Assembly: GCF_022921075.1 (NCBI RefSeq)
Contig: NZ_CP095050.1
Coordinates: 3,844,001-3,908,000, forward strand
DNA length: 64,000 nucleotides
Reading direction: 5' to 3'
Source of the DNA: Hymenobacter sp. 5317J-9
GTDB lineage: Bacteria > Bacteroidota > Bacteroidia > Cytophagales > Hymenobacteraceae
The translations under genes were made by a program, and so were the position numbers. Under the pieces are notes generated by a model that saw nothing but the letters and a program-made list of their open reading frames with translations, made no database searches and was not told the origin of the DNA. The stretch's first letter is position 1. Each line of letters opens with the position of its first letter. Positions 45,583-54,416 of the stretch are shown piece by piece.

Positions 45583-47327
45583 TTAGTAATGCGTGTGGTT
45601 GACCACGGAATTCCGCAAGTACTCCAGGTCCTTCTTCGAGTCCTTGCCGCTGTGCGCGGCGCGGCGGCTGCCGAAGACACTCAGGCGGCCCTGATTTAGG
45701 GTGATGACTTCCTCGGCGCCCTGGCCGGTGAAATCGAACATGTGGAAGACGGTATCGGGGAAATACAGCTCGCCGGTGCCGGCGTCGTTTAGGCGGAATT
45801 TGTGCCAGAAGAGCAAGGTAGCGCCGTCGCCGCGCCAGTTGCCGCGCACGAAGTCGGGGTTGCCGTTGAGGGGTTACCGGGCCATTTCTTCACCAGGTTG
45901 CCGCCGTTATCGAACCAATAAAGCTGGCTGGACAGGCCGGGCTCGTCGGTGCCGCGGGTGCCGTAGGTGCGGCCGCCGATGACGACCTGCGGGCCGGCCA
46001 CGCCTTTCAGGAAATTGCCCACGGCCAGCTGCTGGCTGTGCTCGGCCGTGTTTTGCCAGATGATGTTGCCCGTCATGCCGTCGTAGACGAACACGCCGGT
46101 TTCGCTGTTGGCGGTGGCGATGTCGAGCCGGCCGTCGCCGTTCAGGTCGCTGAATTTGTAGCTGTCGGCGTGGTCGTGGTTGTCGGGCAGCAGGTCGAAG
46201 CGGTTCCAGATTTGCTGGCCTTTGGTGTCGAGCAGCAGCGAGCCCACCAACACCTCATCCAAGCCGTCGGCGTTGAGGTCGACGGGGTACACGTAGTGGC
46301 CGAGGTTGTCTTTTTTGCGGTGCTCGGTGTGCTGCCAGAGCTGCTTGAGGTCGGCCGAGTAGGCCGTCACGTTTTGGGTGCCGCCCATGTCGGTGTAGGC
46401 CACCAAGTCGTTGGCCGGGCCGGCGTGCAGGTGCGCGATGGCCAGCCGGAAGTTGTTGTACACGTGCGGAAGCGGCTGGGTGGGCCAGGCCGTTTTGCGC
46501 AGGATTTTGCCGCTGCGGCCATCGGCCACCACCAGCCATTCCTGGCCCTCGATGAAGCGCCAGTGCACCACCTCGGCGCGGCCGTTGTGGTCGAAATCCC
46601 AGAGCACACCCGGCGCCTCAAATTCCGACCGTTCCTTCACGTACTCAGTCGGCGCTTTGTAGGCCCACAGCTCTTTGCCCGCGTTGTTGAACACGTGGGC
46701 TGAAAAGTCCGGCTCCAGCGCCATGAAATCGGTTCTGCCGTCGCCATCCACGTCGCCAAACTTCACGGCGTTTGACCGCGGAATGGTGTACTGTTTCAGG
46801 AGCTGCACGTCCTCCGGCAGCTGGTAGGGCCGCACATCCTCTTCCTTCAGGCTGGCGTTTTTGCTCAGCACCAGCACGTCCACGGCCGCGCTCATGTCGA
46901 TGCGCGTCAGCTTCACGTACGCCGGGCCGGCAGGCAGCTCAAACGTACCGCCGACCTGCCAGCTCAGCGGGCCGCGGCCAAACGTTTCGGCCGTTACCTT
47001 GTCGTTGATGGCCACTTTGAAGCCGGTATTCTTCTCGCCCTGGCTGCGCACATACAGCGTGTAGCGGCCCGCTTCCGGCACCTGCACCCGCACCTGCATA
47101 TTGGTCTTCGACTTCAGCACCAACGCCGTGTTGTTGAAAATCCACGGCGCTTTTAGGCCGCCGGCATCGGCAATAATGTTGCCCTTGGGGATTTCCTGAA
47201 TGAAATCCGAAGCCGGCACAATGACCGTGGCCGGCAATGGCGCGGGCCTTGCGCCGGGCGTTTGGGCGCCAGCTGGTGGGCCCACAAAGCAGCGCAGCGC
47301 GACGGCCAGAACGGCAAGTTTTTTCAT
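45583..47327 (-). pseudogene. FG-GAP/VCBS propeller protein, RG-lyase-like, interrupted by a frameshift
   Basis: The first frame (47327 down to about 45870) has a signal peptide (VLAVALRCFVGPPAGAQ), a binding-domain-like segment (about 35-165), and calcium-binding FG-GAP repeats: FGDVDGDGRTDFMALEPD, DLNADGLDEVLVGSLLLD and DLNGDGRLDIATANSE. The protein then continues in another frame as RGNWRGDGATLLFWHKFR and ends near VVNHTHY. One missing base in the G run at 45870-45873 (five G would restore the frame) explains the break; the repaired protein would be about 580 residues. The repeats recall PL11 rhamnogalacturonan lyases only distantly. This is either a recent mutation or a sequencing error. 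An operator-like site lies upstream. Confidence 0.8.
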
Positions 47328-47396
47328 AGCAAGCGGCGCGGGGCCGAGCGGCGTGGGCAGGAATTGGCGCGGCTGGGCAGCCTGGCGCCGGGGCAT

Positions 47397-47404
47397 CGAA
47401 GGAA
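47397..47404 (-). promoter_or_regulatory. Weak -7 box of the FG-GAP gene
   Basis: TTCCTTCG on the minus strand, a poor match to TAnnTTTG but at the 27-base distance from the operator-like site. Confidence 0.35.
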
Positions 47405-47427
47405 CTGCCTGCCCCGGCCGGAAGCCT

Positions 47428-47441
47428 CCTGTACCTTCCTG
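47428..47441 (-). promoter_or_regulatory. Rhamnose/RG-I operator-like site, FG-GAP gene
   Basis: Minus-strand reading CAGG-AAGGTA-CAGG, followed by AGGC. Both half-sites are perfect. Confidence 0.6.
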
Positions 47442-47533
47442 TGAAGCGGGGTCCCCCCAAGCTGTGCTTGGGCTCATTGCAGCGAAGGCCAAACGATTTC
47501 CGCCGGGCCGCAGCACAGCTGCGGGGTACGGGT

Positions 47534-48820
47534 CTACCGCACATCGTCCTTTTGCACCAGCGCCGGGCCGTCTTTCACCGTCATGTGCAGGCCCGACAAA
47601 TCCACCTTGCGGGTGTGCTCCAGCGTGAGGCCGCGCTGGGCCCGCACTTCGCAGCGCCGGAATTTCACGTCGGTGATGGGGCTGCCTTCAAGGCCGTGGA
47701 AGTCGCCCACCACGGTAGTGGTGCCCGACACGTTGATGAGGCGCACGCGGCGCACCACGGGCAGCACGGCGGCGGGCGGCGCCAGCGGTGGCACCATGCG
47801 CCAAGCCAGGTTAAACTCGATGGCTTTGCCCGTGCCCACCAGCCTGATGTTGCGGTAGGTGATGCGCTCCACCACCCCGCCCCGACTGGGCTGCGACTTG
47901 AAGCGGATGGGCGCCCAGTTGCCCGCGTCCATCAGGCAGTTGCGCACCGTGACGCGGCGGATGCCACCCGACGTTTCGCTGCCCATGGCCACGCCGCCGT
48001 GTCCGTAGCCGAAGTGGCATTTCTCGATGAGGATGCGCTGGCTGGGCCGGTTCACGCGCAGGCCGTCGGCATCCTTGCCCGATTTGATGGAAATGCAGTC
48101 GTCGTTCACATCGATGCTGCAGCCCACGATGCGCACTTTCTCGCTGGAATCCACGTCGATGCCATCGGAGCTGGGGATGTTGTGGTCGGCGGTGATGGTG
48201 AGGTTGGCTACCGTCACGTCGCGGCAGTAGAGAATGTGCAGGCACCACACGGCCTGGTTGTGCAGGCGCAAGTCGGCCAGGCGCACCTTGCGGCAGTTTT
48301 GAATGCCGAGCAGGCGCGGCCGACCGCGGCGGGGCCCCGTTTCAGTTGCACCGCTCTCGCGTTGCAGTTGCGCGTTTTTCACCCACGCGTCACCCGAACC
48401 GTCGATGGTGCCAGTGCCCGAAATGCTGAAACCGCGCAGCCCGTCGGCATTAACCAAAGCCGCGGTAAACTCCCGCTCCACCCCTTCCCAACGGGTTTTT
48501 ATCTGCGGATAATCGTCGGGATTGGCCGAGCCTTTCAGCACACCGTTTTGCTCGATGAGCAGGCTGACGTTGGGCTTCAAAAAAAGAGCGCCGCTGAGGA
48601 AGGTGCCAGCCGGCACCACCACCGTGCCGCCCCCAGCCGCCGCGCAGGCATCAATGGTGGCTTGAATGGCGGCGGTGTTCATGGTTTGGCCATCGCCTTT
48701 TGCGCCGTGCTCAGTGATGAGAAAGCGCGAAGGTGCAGCCGCGGCTGATAAACTGGCAAGAAGCAGAATCAGCAGGACAATCAGCAAAGGCTGGGCACGG
48801 TTGAAATCAGCCTTTTTCAC
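47534..48820 (-). CDS. GH28 polygalacturonase/rhamnogalacturonase-family hydrolase
   Basis: 428 residues with a signal peptide (LLIVLLILLLASLSAAAAP). GH28 beta-helix motifs: PSSDGIDVDSS (Asp219), VNDDCISIKSG (Asp240/Asp241), GYGHGGVAMGSE (His274) and IRFKSQPSRGG (Arg306, Lys308). The first block reads SDG rather than the usual NTDG, a change also seen in some rhamnogalacturonan-directed members. Close to the minimal GH28 length, unlike the 547-residue GH28 of arm 1, so the two probably differ in substrate. Follows the CE12 genes, and may share their transcript. Confidence 0.92.
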   Translation of the reverse strand: MKKADFNRAQPLLIVLLILLLASLSAAAAPSRFLITEHGAKGDGQTMNTAAIQATIDACAAAGGGTVVVPAGTFLSGALFLKPNVSLLIEQNGVLKGSANPDDYPQIKTRWEGVEREFTAALVNADGLRGFSISGTGTIDGSGDAWVKNAQLQRESGATETGPRRGRPRLLGIQNCRKVRLADLRLHNQAVWCLHILYCRDVTVANLTITADHNIPSSDGIDVDSSEKVRIVGCSIDVNDDCISIKSGKDADGLRVNRPSQRILIEKCHFGYGHGGVAMGSETSGGIRRVTVRNCLMDAGNWAPIRFKSQPSRGGVVERITYRNIRLVGTGKAIEFNLAWRMVPPLAPPAAVLPVVRRVRLINVSGTTTVVGDFHGLEGSPITDVKFRRCEVRAQRGLTLEHTRKVDLSGLHMTVKDGPALVQKDDVR

Positions 48821-48881
48821 TTGGAATGCTTTGGTGGAATCAGGTTGCTTTCAAGCATTACTTCGGCTCAATCACTGCCTG

Positions 48882-48908
48882 TCATGTTTCGGTACGCTCA
48901 GCATGACG
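48882..48908. repeat. Degenerate half of a family A palindrome
   Basis: TCATGTTTCGGTACGCTCAG followed by CATGACG resembles the right arm of the family A repeat. The left arm is barely recognisable upstream (AAGCATTACTTCGGCTCA near 48853). Confidence 0.5.
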
Positions 48909-48911
48909 AGG

Positions 48912-49715
48912 CTACTTTTTCCGCAGATACTTGCTCAAGGCCAGCCCCTTGGTGGCCTTGATGCCCTCGGCCACGGTAGCCGCATTGAGCTGCGCGCCGG
49001 CTTCGATGGTGTGGGTATGGTCTTTGGAAGTGAAGTAGACGGTGCCGACTTTGGCCTCGCCCTCGCGGTCGTATTTGTCGGCCACCAGCTTGTTGAGGTC
49101 GATGAAAAAGGCGCCGCCCTGCTTGGCGGCTTCGGCGGCCCACTGGGTGTAGCCGGTGGTGGCGCGGTTCACTTTGCCGTCTTTCCAGCCGTTGCGCGGC
49201 ACTAGCGAGCACACGATGGGCGTGGCGCCTTTGGCCTTGGTTTCGGCAATGACCTGGCGCAGGTACCAGCCGTAGCTGTGCACCACTTCCTGCTGCTTGG
49301 TGAGGGGGTTGTACACCTCCTGGCTTTCCTCGCCGTTGCTTTTGAAGGTGCCGCGGGCGCGGGCGGTATCGGCCAGCGGGCCGTCGTCGTTGTGGCCGAA
49401 TTGCATAATGACGAAGTCGCCGGGCTGCAGCTTGTTTTTCACCGCTTCCCAGAGGCCCTTGGTTTGGAAGGTGCGGCTGCTGGTGCCGCCCAGCGCGTCG
49501 TTTTCGATGCGGATGCGGGTGGTGTCGAAGTGCGCGGGCAGGTAGTTGCCCCAGCCCCAGAGGCCGCCGTCGCCTTTGCCCTTGCCGTTTTTCACGGTAG
49601 AGTCGCCGATGAGGTAGAGCGTGGGTTTGCGCTTGGGCGGGCGCGTGGTGAAGGCGGCCAGCAGCAGAGCCAAGGCGAACAGGCTGGCAGTGAGAGTGGT
49701 TTTGGTGGGTTTCAT
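48912..49715 (-). CDS. CE12 rhamnogalacturonan acetylesterase (second)
   Basis: 267 residues with a signal segment (TASLFALALLLAAFTT). SGNH motifs: YLIGDSTVKN (Ser39), LGGTSSRTF, MQFGHNDDG (Asn109) and KDHTHTIEAG (Asp232, His235). Single-domain, unlike the 443-residue CE12 in the centre of the locus. Another in-frame ATG at 49730 is possible; the start at 49715 gives the more typical signal peptide. It lies 62 bases after a paralogous CE12 gene, with a short family A element between them. Confidence 0.88.
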   Translation of the reverse strand: MKPTKTTLTASLFALALLLAAFTTRPPKRKPTLYLIGDSTVKNGKGKGDGGLWGWGNYLPAHFDTTRIRIENDALGGTSSRTFQTKGLWEAVKNKLQPGDFVIMQFGHNDDGPLADTARARGTFKSNGEESQEVYNPLTKQQEVVHSYGWYLRQVIAETKAKGATPIVCSLVPRNGWKDGKVNRATTGYTQWAAEAAKQGGAFFIDLNKLVADKYDREGEAKVGTVYFTSKDHTHTIEAGAQLNAATVAEGIKATKGLALSKYLRKK

Positions 49716-49738
49716 TAAGGTACTGTTCATTTGGAAAA

Positions 49739-49773
49739 GAACGTCATGCAGCGCGCAGCGAAGCATGACGTTC
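49739..49773. repeat. Truncated family A palindrome
   Basis: Only the outer 11 bp of the arms remain (GAACGTCATGC at 49739-49749 and GCATGACGTTC at 49763-49773), with GCGCAGCG between. It appears to be an internal deletion of the full element. Confidence 0.75.
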
Positions 49774-49776
49774 TTT

Positions 49777-50580
49777 TTACTTCTTCAGGTACTTATTCAG
49801 CGCCAGCTTTTTGTTGGCTTTGATGCCGTCCACGACGGATTCAGCGTTCAGGCGGGCGCCGGCTTCGTTGGTGTGGGTGTGGTCGCCGGGGAAGAACTTC
49901 TTCACTTCTTCGGGGCCCAGCTTCTCGTATTTTAGGGCAGTGATGTCGTTCAAATCGATGAACGCCACGCCCTCCTGCTGGGCTACTTCCTGTGCCCATT
50001 TGCCGAAGTCGTTGCTGGCCCGGATGACTTTGCCCTCCTTCCACTCGTTCCGCGGAATCATGGAGCACACGATGGGCGTGGCGCCTTTGGCCTTGGCTTC
50101 GCGGATGAATTTGCGCAGGTAGAAACCGTAGGTGTTCACGGTTTCGGGGTGGCCGTCGGGCCACACCAGGTTCTTGGTTTCTTCGCCGGTGCCGCGCAGC
50201 ACGCCGCGGCGGCCGGCCTTGCTGGTGTCGGGCACGCTGCCTTCGTTGTGGCCAAACTGCATGATGAGAAAGTCACCGGGCTTTATGGCGTCGATGGTGG
50301 TTTTCCAGCGGCCTTCGGTGATGAAGGTGCGGGTGCTGCGGCCGGCCTTGGCATTGTTGCGCACCCGGATGCGCGTGGTGTCGAACTGCGCCGCAATGAC
50401 GTTGCCCCAGCCCAGCTGCGGGGCGTTGGTGTTGTTCACCGTCGAGTCGCCGATGAGAAAGAGCGTGGGCCGCGGGCCGGGCTTATGGAAGCTGGCCAGC
50501 ACCAGCAGCAAGGCCGCAAAGCCGCTGAGCAGCAGGGCCGACGAGGCAGCGCGGCGGGCCGCAGAAGATAGTTTATTCAT
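49777..50580 (-). CDS. CE12 rhamnogalacturonan acetylesterase (first of tandem pair)
   Basis: 267 residues. Membrane-anchor or signal segment at about 13-31 (SSALLLSGFAALLLVLAS). SGNH motifs: FLIGDSTVNN (Ser46), NNAKAGRSTRTF, MQFGHNEGS (Asn112) and PGDHTHTNEAG (Asp233, His236). It is clearly a paralogue of the next gene, and the two may attack acetyl groups at different positions or on different oligomers. The start at 50580 (MNKLSSAARR) is preferred over one six codons upstream. A weak operator-like site lies 45 bases upstream. Confidence 0.88.
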   Translation of the reverse strand: MNKLSSAARRAASSALLLSGFAALLLVLASFHKPGPRPTLFLIGDSTVNNTNAPQLGWGNVIAAQFDTTRIRVRNNAKAGRSTRTFITEGRWKTTIDAIKPGDFLIMQFGHNEGSVPDTSKAGRRGVLRGTGEETKNLVWPDGHPETVNTYGFYLRKFIREAKAKGATPIVCSMIPRNEWKEGKVIRASNDFGKWAQEVAQQEGVAFIDLNDITALKYEKLGPEEVKKFFPGDHTHTNEAGARLNAESVVDGIKANKKLALNKYLKK

Positions 50581-50624
50581 AGTGTGAGGAAGTAGCAACG
50601 GCGCTGCGAAACCAGCGCGAAGGT

Positions 50625-50638
50625 TCTGTACTCAAAAG
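50625..50638 (-). promoter_or_regulatory. Possible weak operator-like site, CE12 pair
   Basis: Minus-strand reading CTTT-TGAGTA-CAGA. The spacer fits, but both half-sites are degenerate and the downstream -7 region (about 50594-50601) is poor. Listed as a candidate only. Confidence 0.3.
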
Positions 50639-50681
50639 TTGGGCCTGATGCTGCGGGGCGTGTCCTGCACCCACCTGCGCC

Positions 50682-50754
50682 GCAGCGCGGACGCTGCGGG
50701 TCTGCGTCCGCATCGGCGGGCCATTTCCTGACGCGGACTGAAAGTCCGCGCTAC
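50682..50754. repeat. Palindromic repeat, family B, copy 3 (diverged)
   Basis: The right arm GCGGACTGAAAGTCCGCGCT (50733-50752) forms a hairpin of its own and overlaps the PL11 stop codon (50751-50753). The left arm (CAGCGCGGACGCTGCGGGTC, from 50682) is more diverged. Confidence 0.6.
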
Positions 50755-52697
50755 AGATTTTTCATGCCTTCGCCAATGAAATAGCCGGGGTGAGGGGGCT
50801 GGTTATAGCCCACGTTTTCGCGGGCCACGCCGAGACGGTAGGCGCGGTCCTGCATCAGCGTGACGAGGCGGTGCTGGGTGGGGATGGTGGTGCTGAAGAT
50901 GAGCAGCGCGGTATTATCAGCCGTGCGCCACACCACTTCTTCGCGCCAGTCGCCAAAAAGGTCGGCGCTGAGGCAGGGCGTGGCTTTGCTGCCGTTGCAG
51001 GAAGCGGCCCCGAAATCCTTGCCTTCGAGCAGCCTGGTGAGCTGGCCGGCCTGGTAGTCCCACTTCTCCACGCGGGTGTCGTTCAGCAGCTCGCGCAGCA
51101 GGTCGCCGTCCCACCACAGGCCGAAGTTGACGGAGCGGGGCGAGGGACCTATTTTTTCGCCTTGGCAGGTGAGCAGGCCCATTTCGGGGTTGCTCACCCA
51201 CAACTCGGCGCCGTGGTGGCGCGGGTCGATGTCGGCGGCCATGCCGCGGCCCACGTCCTGGCCGGGCAGTTTGGAAACGAGGATTTTGCCCGTGCCAGCG
51301 GCGTAGAGCGCGGCGCCGGGGCCATTTTCGTGGCCGGCCACCTTCTCCTCGTTTTCGTGCACGCCCCAGGCTTCGAGGCCGGGCCGGCTGGGGTCGAAGT
51401 CCGACACGTGCAGGGCGTCGCCATGGCGCAGGCCGGTGCTGAACAGGCCCTGGCCGTTGTCGTCCACCACCATCGAGCCGTACACGATTTCGTCACGGCC
51501 GTCGCCGTCCACGTCGTTCACGCTCAGGCCGTGGTTGCCCATGCCGGAGAAGGGATTCCGGCCGTCTTTCGAGTCGAACACCCAGCGCGAGGTCAGTTGG
51601 CCGCCGCGCCAATCCCAGGCGGCCAGCACGGTGCGGCCGTAGTAGCCGCGGCACATCACCACGCTGGGTTTGGCACCGTCGAGGTAGGCCACGCAGGCCA
51701 GGAAACGGTCCACGCGGTTGCCGTAGCTGTCGTTGCCGCCGTTGCCGCCCAGGCCGCCCCAGCCGTTCAGCTCGCCGCGGGCGGGCAGGTAGGGCGTGCT
51801 GGCCAGCGCCGCGCCGGTGCGGCCGTCGAACACGGTGAAGTATTCCAGCCCCGCCAGGATGCGGCCGAATTTGCTGTCGCGCGGGCCGGGCACGCCCGGG
51901 CCGGCGTCGGTGGGCACGGTGAGGGTGCGGTAGTCTTTGCCGGCGTCGCCCAGGGTTTTGCCCGCGCCGTCCACGGTGCCGTCGGCGGTTTTGCAGGCCA
52001 CTTCGGCGCGGCCGTCGCCGTCGAGGTCGTAGGCCATGAACTGCGTGTAGTGGGCGCCGGCGCGAATATTCTTGCCCAGATTGATGCGCCACAGGCGAGT
52101 GCCATCCAGCTTGTAGGCATCGAGAATAACCGGACCGGTGAGGCCGTTGGCGCTGTTGTCGCGGGCATTGGTGGTTTCCCACTTCAGCACGATTTCGTAC
52201 TGGCCGTCACCGTCGAGGTCGGCGGGGCTGGCGTCGTTGGCGGTGTAGGTATAGGGGCTGGTTTCGGGGCCGCTGCTCACGGTGCCGCCGGGGGGCGGCT
52301 GCAACGGCAGGCGCAGGTAGCCGTCGGCCCAGACGCTGGCGGCGGCCGAAGGCCCCGGGTCCATTTTCCCGGCCACGATTTCCCGCACGGTGTAGGTGGC
52401 CGGCTGGCCCTTCACGGCCGTTTCATCCAACCAATTGGTGCCGCCTGTCAGCGGCTTGGGGGTCATCTTTTGCATCGTGGCGTTGCCTAGCCTCCGGTAC
52501 ACGTCGAAGGCCACTCCGGGCGCATCACCGGCCAGCAGGCGCCAGCTCACCAGCACCTTGCCGTCGGGCCGCGCAACGGCCACCACTCCCCTGCCCAGCC
52601 GTTCGGCCTGAGCCGGGGGGGCCGTGGGCGGCGCAGCCGATGGCCCCGCGCCCAACAGGCCAGCAGTGAAAAGCATGGAAATGAAGCGTGTTTTCAT
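50751..52697 (-). CDS. PL11 rhamnogalacturonan lyase
   Basis: 648 residues with a signal peptide (SMLFTAGLLGAGPSAAPP). An N-terminal beta domain starts at AERLGRGVVAV and includes DGKVLVSWRLLAGD. The eight-bladed propeller has calcium-binding repeats (DASPADLDGDGQYEIVLKWE, YDLDGDGRAEVACKTADGT, NDVDGDGRDEIVYGSMVVDD), followed by RHGDALHVSDFDPSRPGLEA and LSADLFGDWREEVVWR. These are hallmark PL11 sequences, and the length is normal. The enzyme cleaves the rhamnose-galacturonate backbone of RG-I by beta-elimination, probably at the cell surface or in the periplasm. It directly follows the second susCD pair and is the clearest evidence that the locus targets RG-I. Confidence 0.96.
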   Translation of the reverse strand: MKTRFISMLFTAGLLGAGPSAAPPTAPPAQAERLGRGVVAVARPDGKVLVSWRLLAGDAPGVAFDVYRRLGNATMQKMTPKPLTGGTNWLDETAVKGQPATYTVREIVAGKMDPGPSAAASVWADGYLRLPLQPPPGGTVSSGPETSPYTYTANDASPADLDGDGQYEIVLKWETTNARDNSANGLTGPVILDAYKLDGTRLWRINLGKNIRAGAHYTQFMAYDLDGDGRAEVACKTADGTVDGAGKTLGDAGKDYRTLTVPTDAGPGVPGPRDSKFGRILAGLEYFTVFDGRTGAALASTPYLPARGELNGWGGLGGNGGNDSYGNRVDRFLACVAYLDGAKPSVVMCRGYYGRTVLAAWDWRGGQLTSRWVFDSKDGRNPFSGMGNHGLSVNDVDGDGRDEIVYGSMVVDDNGQGLFSTGLRHGDALHVSDFDPSRPGLEAWGVHENEEKVAGHENGPGAALYAAGTGKILVSKLPGQDVGRGMAADIDPRHHGAELWVSNPEMGLLTCQGEKIGPSPRSVNFGLWWDGDLLRELLNDTRVEKWDYQAGQLTRLLEGKDFGAASCNGSKATPCLSADLFGDWREEVVWRTADNTALLIFSTTIPTQHRLVTLMQDRAYRLGVARENVGYNQPPHPGYFIGEGMKNL

Positions 52698-52730
52698 GGC
52701 GGAAAGGGGAAACTAGTATTGCATAAAAAA

Positions 52731-52828
52731 GAACGTCATGCTGAGCGCAGCCGAAGCATCTCTACCGTACCAGTAATCCGATTTACTCCTGCGGTAGAGA
52801 TGCTTCGACTGCGCTCAGCATGACGTTC
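52731..52828. repeat. Palindromic repeat, family A, copy 3
   Basis: Arms GAACGTCATGCTGAGCGCAG and onward (from 52731), and the inverse ending CAGCATGACGTTC at 52828. The inner part (CTACCG...CGGTAG) is also palindromic. It lies between susD and PL11. Confidence 0.9.
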
Positions 52829-52865
52829 TCGGGTTTGCTACAACTCTGTTTAGCCCGCCAGGCCG

Positions 52866-54383
52866 TTAGTTGTAGCCAGGGTTCTGCTGCCAGAAGCCCG
52901 GGTTGATGCGCAGCTCCAGCAGCGGGATGGGGAACAGCAGGTCGTGGTCGTCGAGCTGGCGGAAGTTCACGTTGATGGTCTGGCGCTTGTAGGCGGTCAT
53001 CACCGAGATGGCGTTGCCGGTGCGCACCAGGTCGAACCAGCGCAGGCCCTCGGCGGCAAACTCGTACTTACGCTCCTTCAGGATGGCCGCGACGAAGGCG
53101 GTGGCGTTGGCAGTTTCGGGCGAGGCAGCGGTGTAGGCCGCAATGCCCGAGCGGGTCCGAATCTGGTTCACCAGCTGCAGGGCCAGCGGCGTCACCGAGT
53201 TGCTTTCGTAGGTCAGCACTTCGGCGTACATCAGCATCACGTCCTCGAAGCGGATGATGGGGAAGTTGTTGGAGTAGTCGCGGTTGTTCTGAGGCGTGGT
53301 GGTGCCTTTTTCCAGAAACTTGGTGAACTGGGGCCGCGTCACGGTCACCACGTTGGTGGTGGGGTTCACGTACACGGTGTCGAGGGTGGCGCGGCGGCGC
53401 AGGTCGCGGATGGGCCAGTTCTTGCCCAGGAAATCGGGGCTGGGCGTAATGTCCGTCTGGCTGGGCGAAAACGGCGACCACCAGGCCGGAAACACGCTGC
53501 CCTGGTCCCACGGAATGGTGCTGCCCAGGCCCACGCCGCCCGAGGCGTACTGGATTTCAAACACCGCGTACTTGTTGTCGTTCACGGTCTTGAACAGGTC
53601 GGCGAAGTTGTTGGCCATCGAGAAAGTGGTGGGGCCGGCGGCGGCGTACACGTCCACGAGCTGCTGCTTGGCCAGGGCCAGGGCGCTGGCGTCGCGTAGC
53701 GGGTAGCCGTACATGGTGAGGTACACGCGGGCCAGCATGGCCTTGGCGGCCCACTTGGTGGCGCGGCCGCGGTCGGTGGTGCCGTAGGAAGCGGGCAGGT
53801 TGTCGGCGGCAAACTTCAGGTCGTCGACGATGAACTTGTACACGTCGGCCACGGGCGCCCGCGGAATCTGCTTCGACTCTTCAATGCCGAGCACGCGGTC
53901 GGCGATGGGCACGGCGCCCCAGTAGCGCACCAGGTCGAGGTAGGCATAAGCGCGCAGGAAGCGGGCCTCGCCCTTGAACTGGTTGACGCGCGCAAAGCCG
54001 AAGGGCTGAATTTTCTCCAGCAGGATATTGGCCCGGTACACCACCTCAAACAGGTCGGTCCAGGTGGTCTGGAGCTGGCCCAGCTGCGAGCTGGTGGTGT
54101 AGTTGGCAATGTCGCTGAAATCGCGCTGCACCGTCTGGATTTGCGCGTTGATGTTGTCGGAGCGAAACTCCGACATGTTCCAGTTCGAGCTTTGCGGCAA
54201 CGAGAGGGCGCCGTTGTAGATGGCAATCACGCCCTGGTTCACCTGCGACTCGTCTTTGTAGAATTCGTCGGCCGTGTTGTTGGCCACGGGCGGAATGTAG
54301 AGGTCCTTCTCGTTGCAGGAAGTGGCCAGCAGCGCGCCCAGGCCCAGCGCGGCCGAGCACACGAAAAATTTAAGTGCTTTCAT
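52866..54383 (-). CDS. SusD-like surface glycan-binding lipoprotein (arm 2)
   Basis: 505 residues with a lipoprotein signal (LGLGALLATSC, Cys23). SusD/RagB features: the NTADEFYKDESQVNQG N-terminal segment, FKGEARFLRAYAYLDLVRYW, and the C-terminal ERKYEFAAEGLRWFDLVRTG and FPIPLLELRINPGF. The start at 54383 removes 11 residues of upstream extension. It partners with the susC gene 33 bases upstream. It differs widely from the SusD of arm 1, so the two systems probably import different RG-I oligosaccharides. Confidence 0.94.
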   Translation of the reverse strand: MKALKFFVCSAALGLGALLATSCNEKDLYIPPVANNTADEFYKDESQVNQGVIAIYNGALSLPQSSNWNMSEFRSDNINAQIQTVQRDFSDIANYTTSSQLGQLQTTWTDLFEVVYRANILLEKIQPFGFARVNQFKGEARFLRAYAYLDLVRYWGAVPIADRVLGIEESKQIPRAPVADVYKFIVDDLKFAADNLPASYGTTDRGRATKWAAKAMLARVYLTMYGYPLRDASALALAKQQLVDVYAAAGPTTFSMANNFADLFKTVNDNKYAVFEIQYASGGVGLGSTIPWDQGSVFPAWWSPFSPSQTDITPSPDFLGKNWPIRDLRRRATLDTVYVNPTTNVVTVTRPQFTKFLEKGTTTPQNNRDYSNNFPIIRFEDVMLMYAEVLTYESNSVTPLALQLVNQIRTRSGIAAYTAASPETANATAFVAAILKERKYEFAAEGLRWFDLVRTGNAISVMTAYKRQTINVNFRQLDDHDLLFPIPLLELRINPGFWQQNPGYN

Positions 54384-54416
54384 CGGAAATATCAGGTTGA
54401 AGGGGTGGGAAGGCAC

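Noticed and set aside
50625..50638. A firm tenth operator site in front of the tandem CE12 genes
   Set aside because: Only the spacer fits well; both half-sites and the -7 box are degenerate. Kept as a low-confidence feature, not counted as firm evidence.
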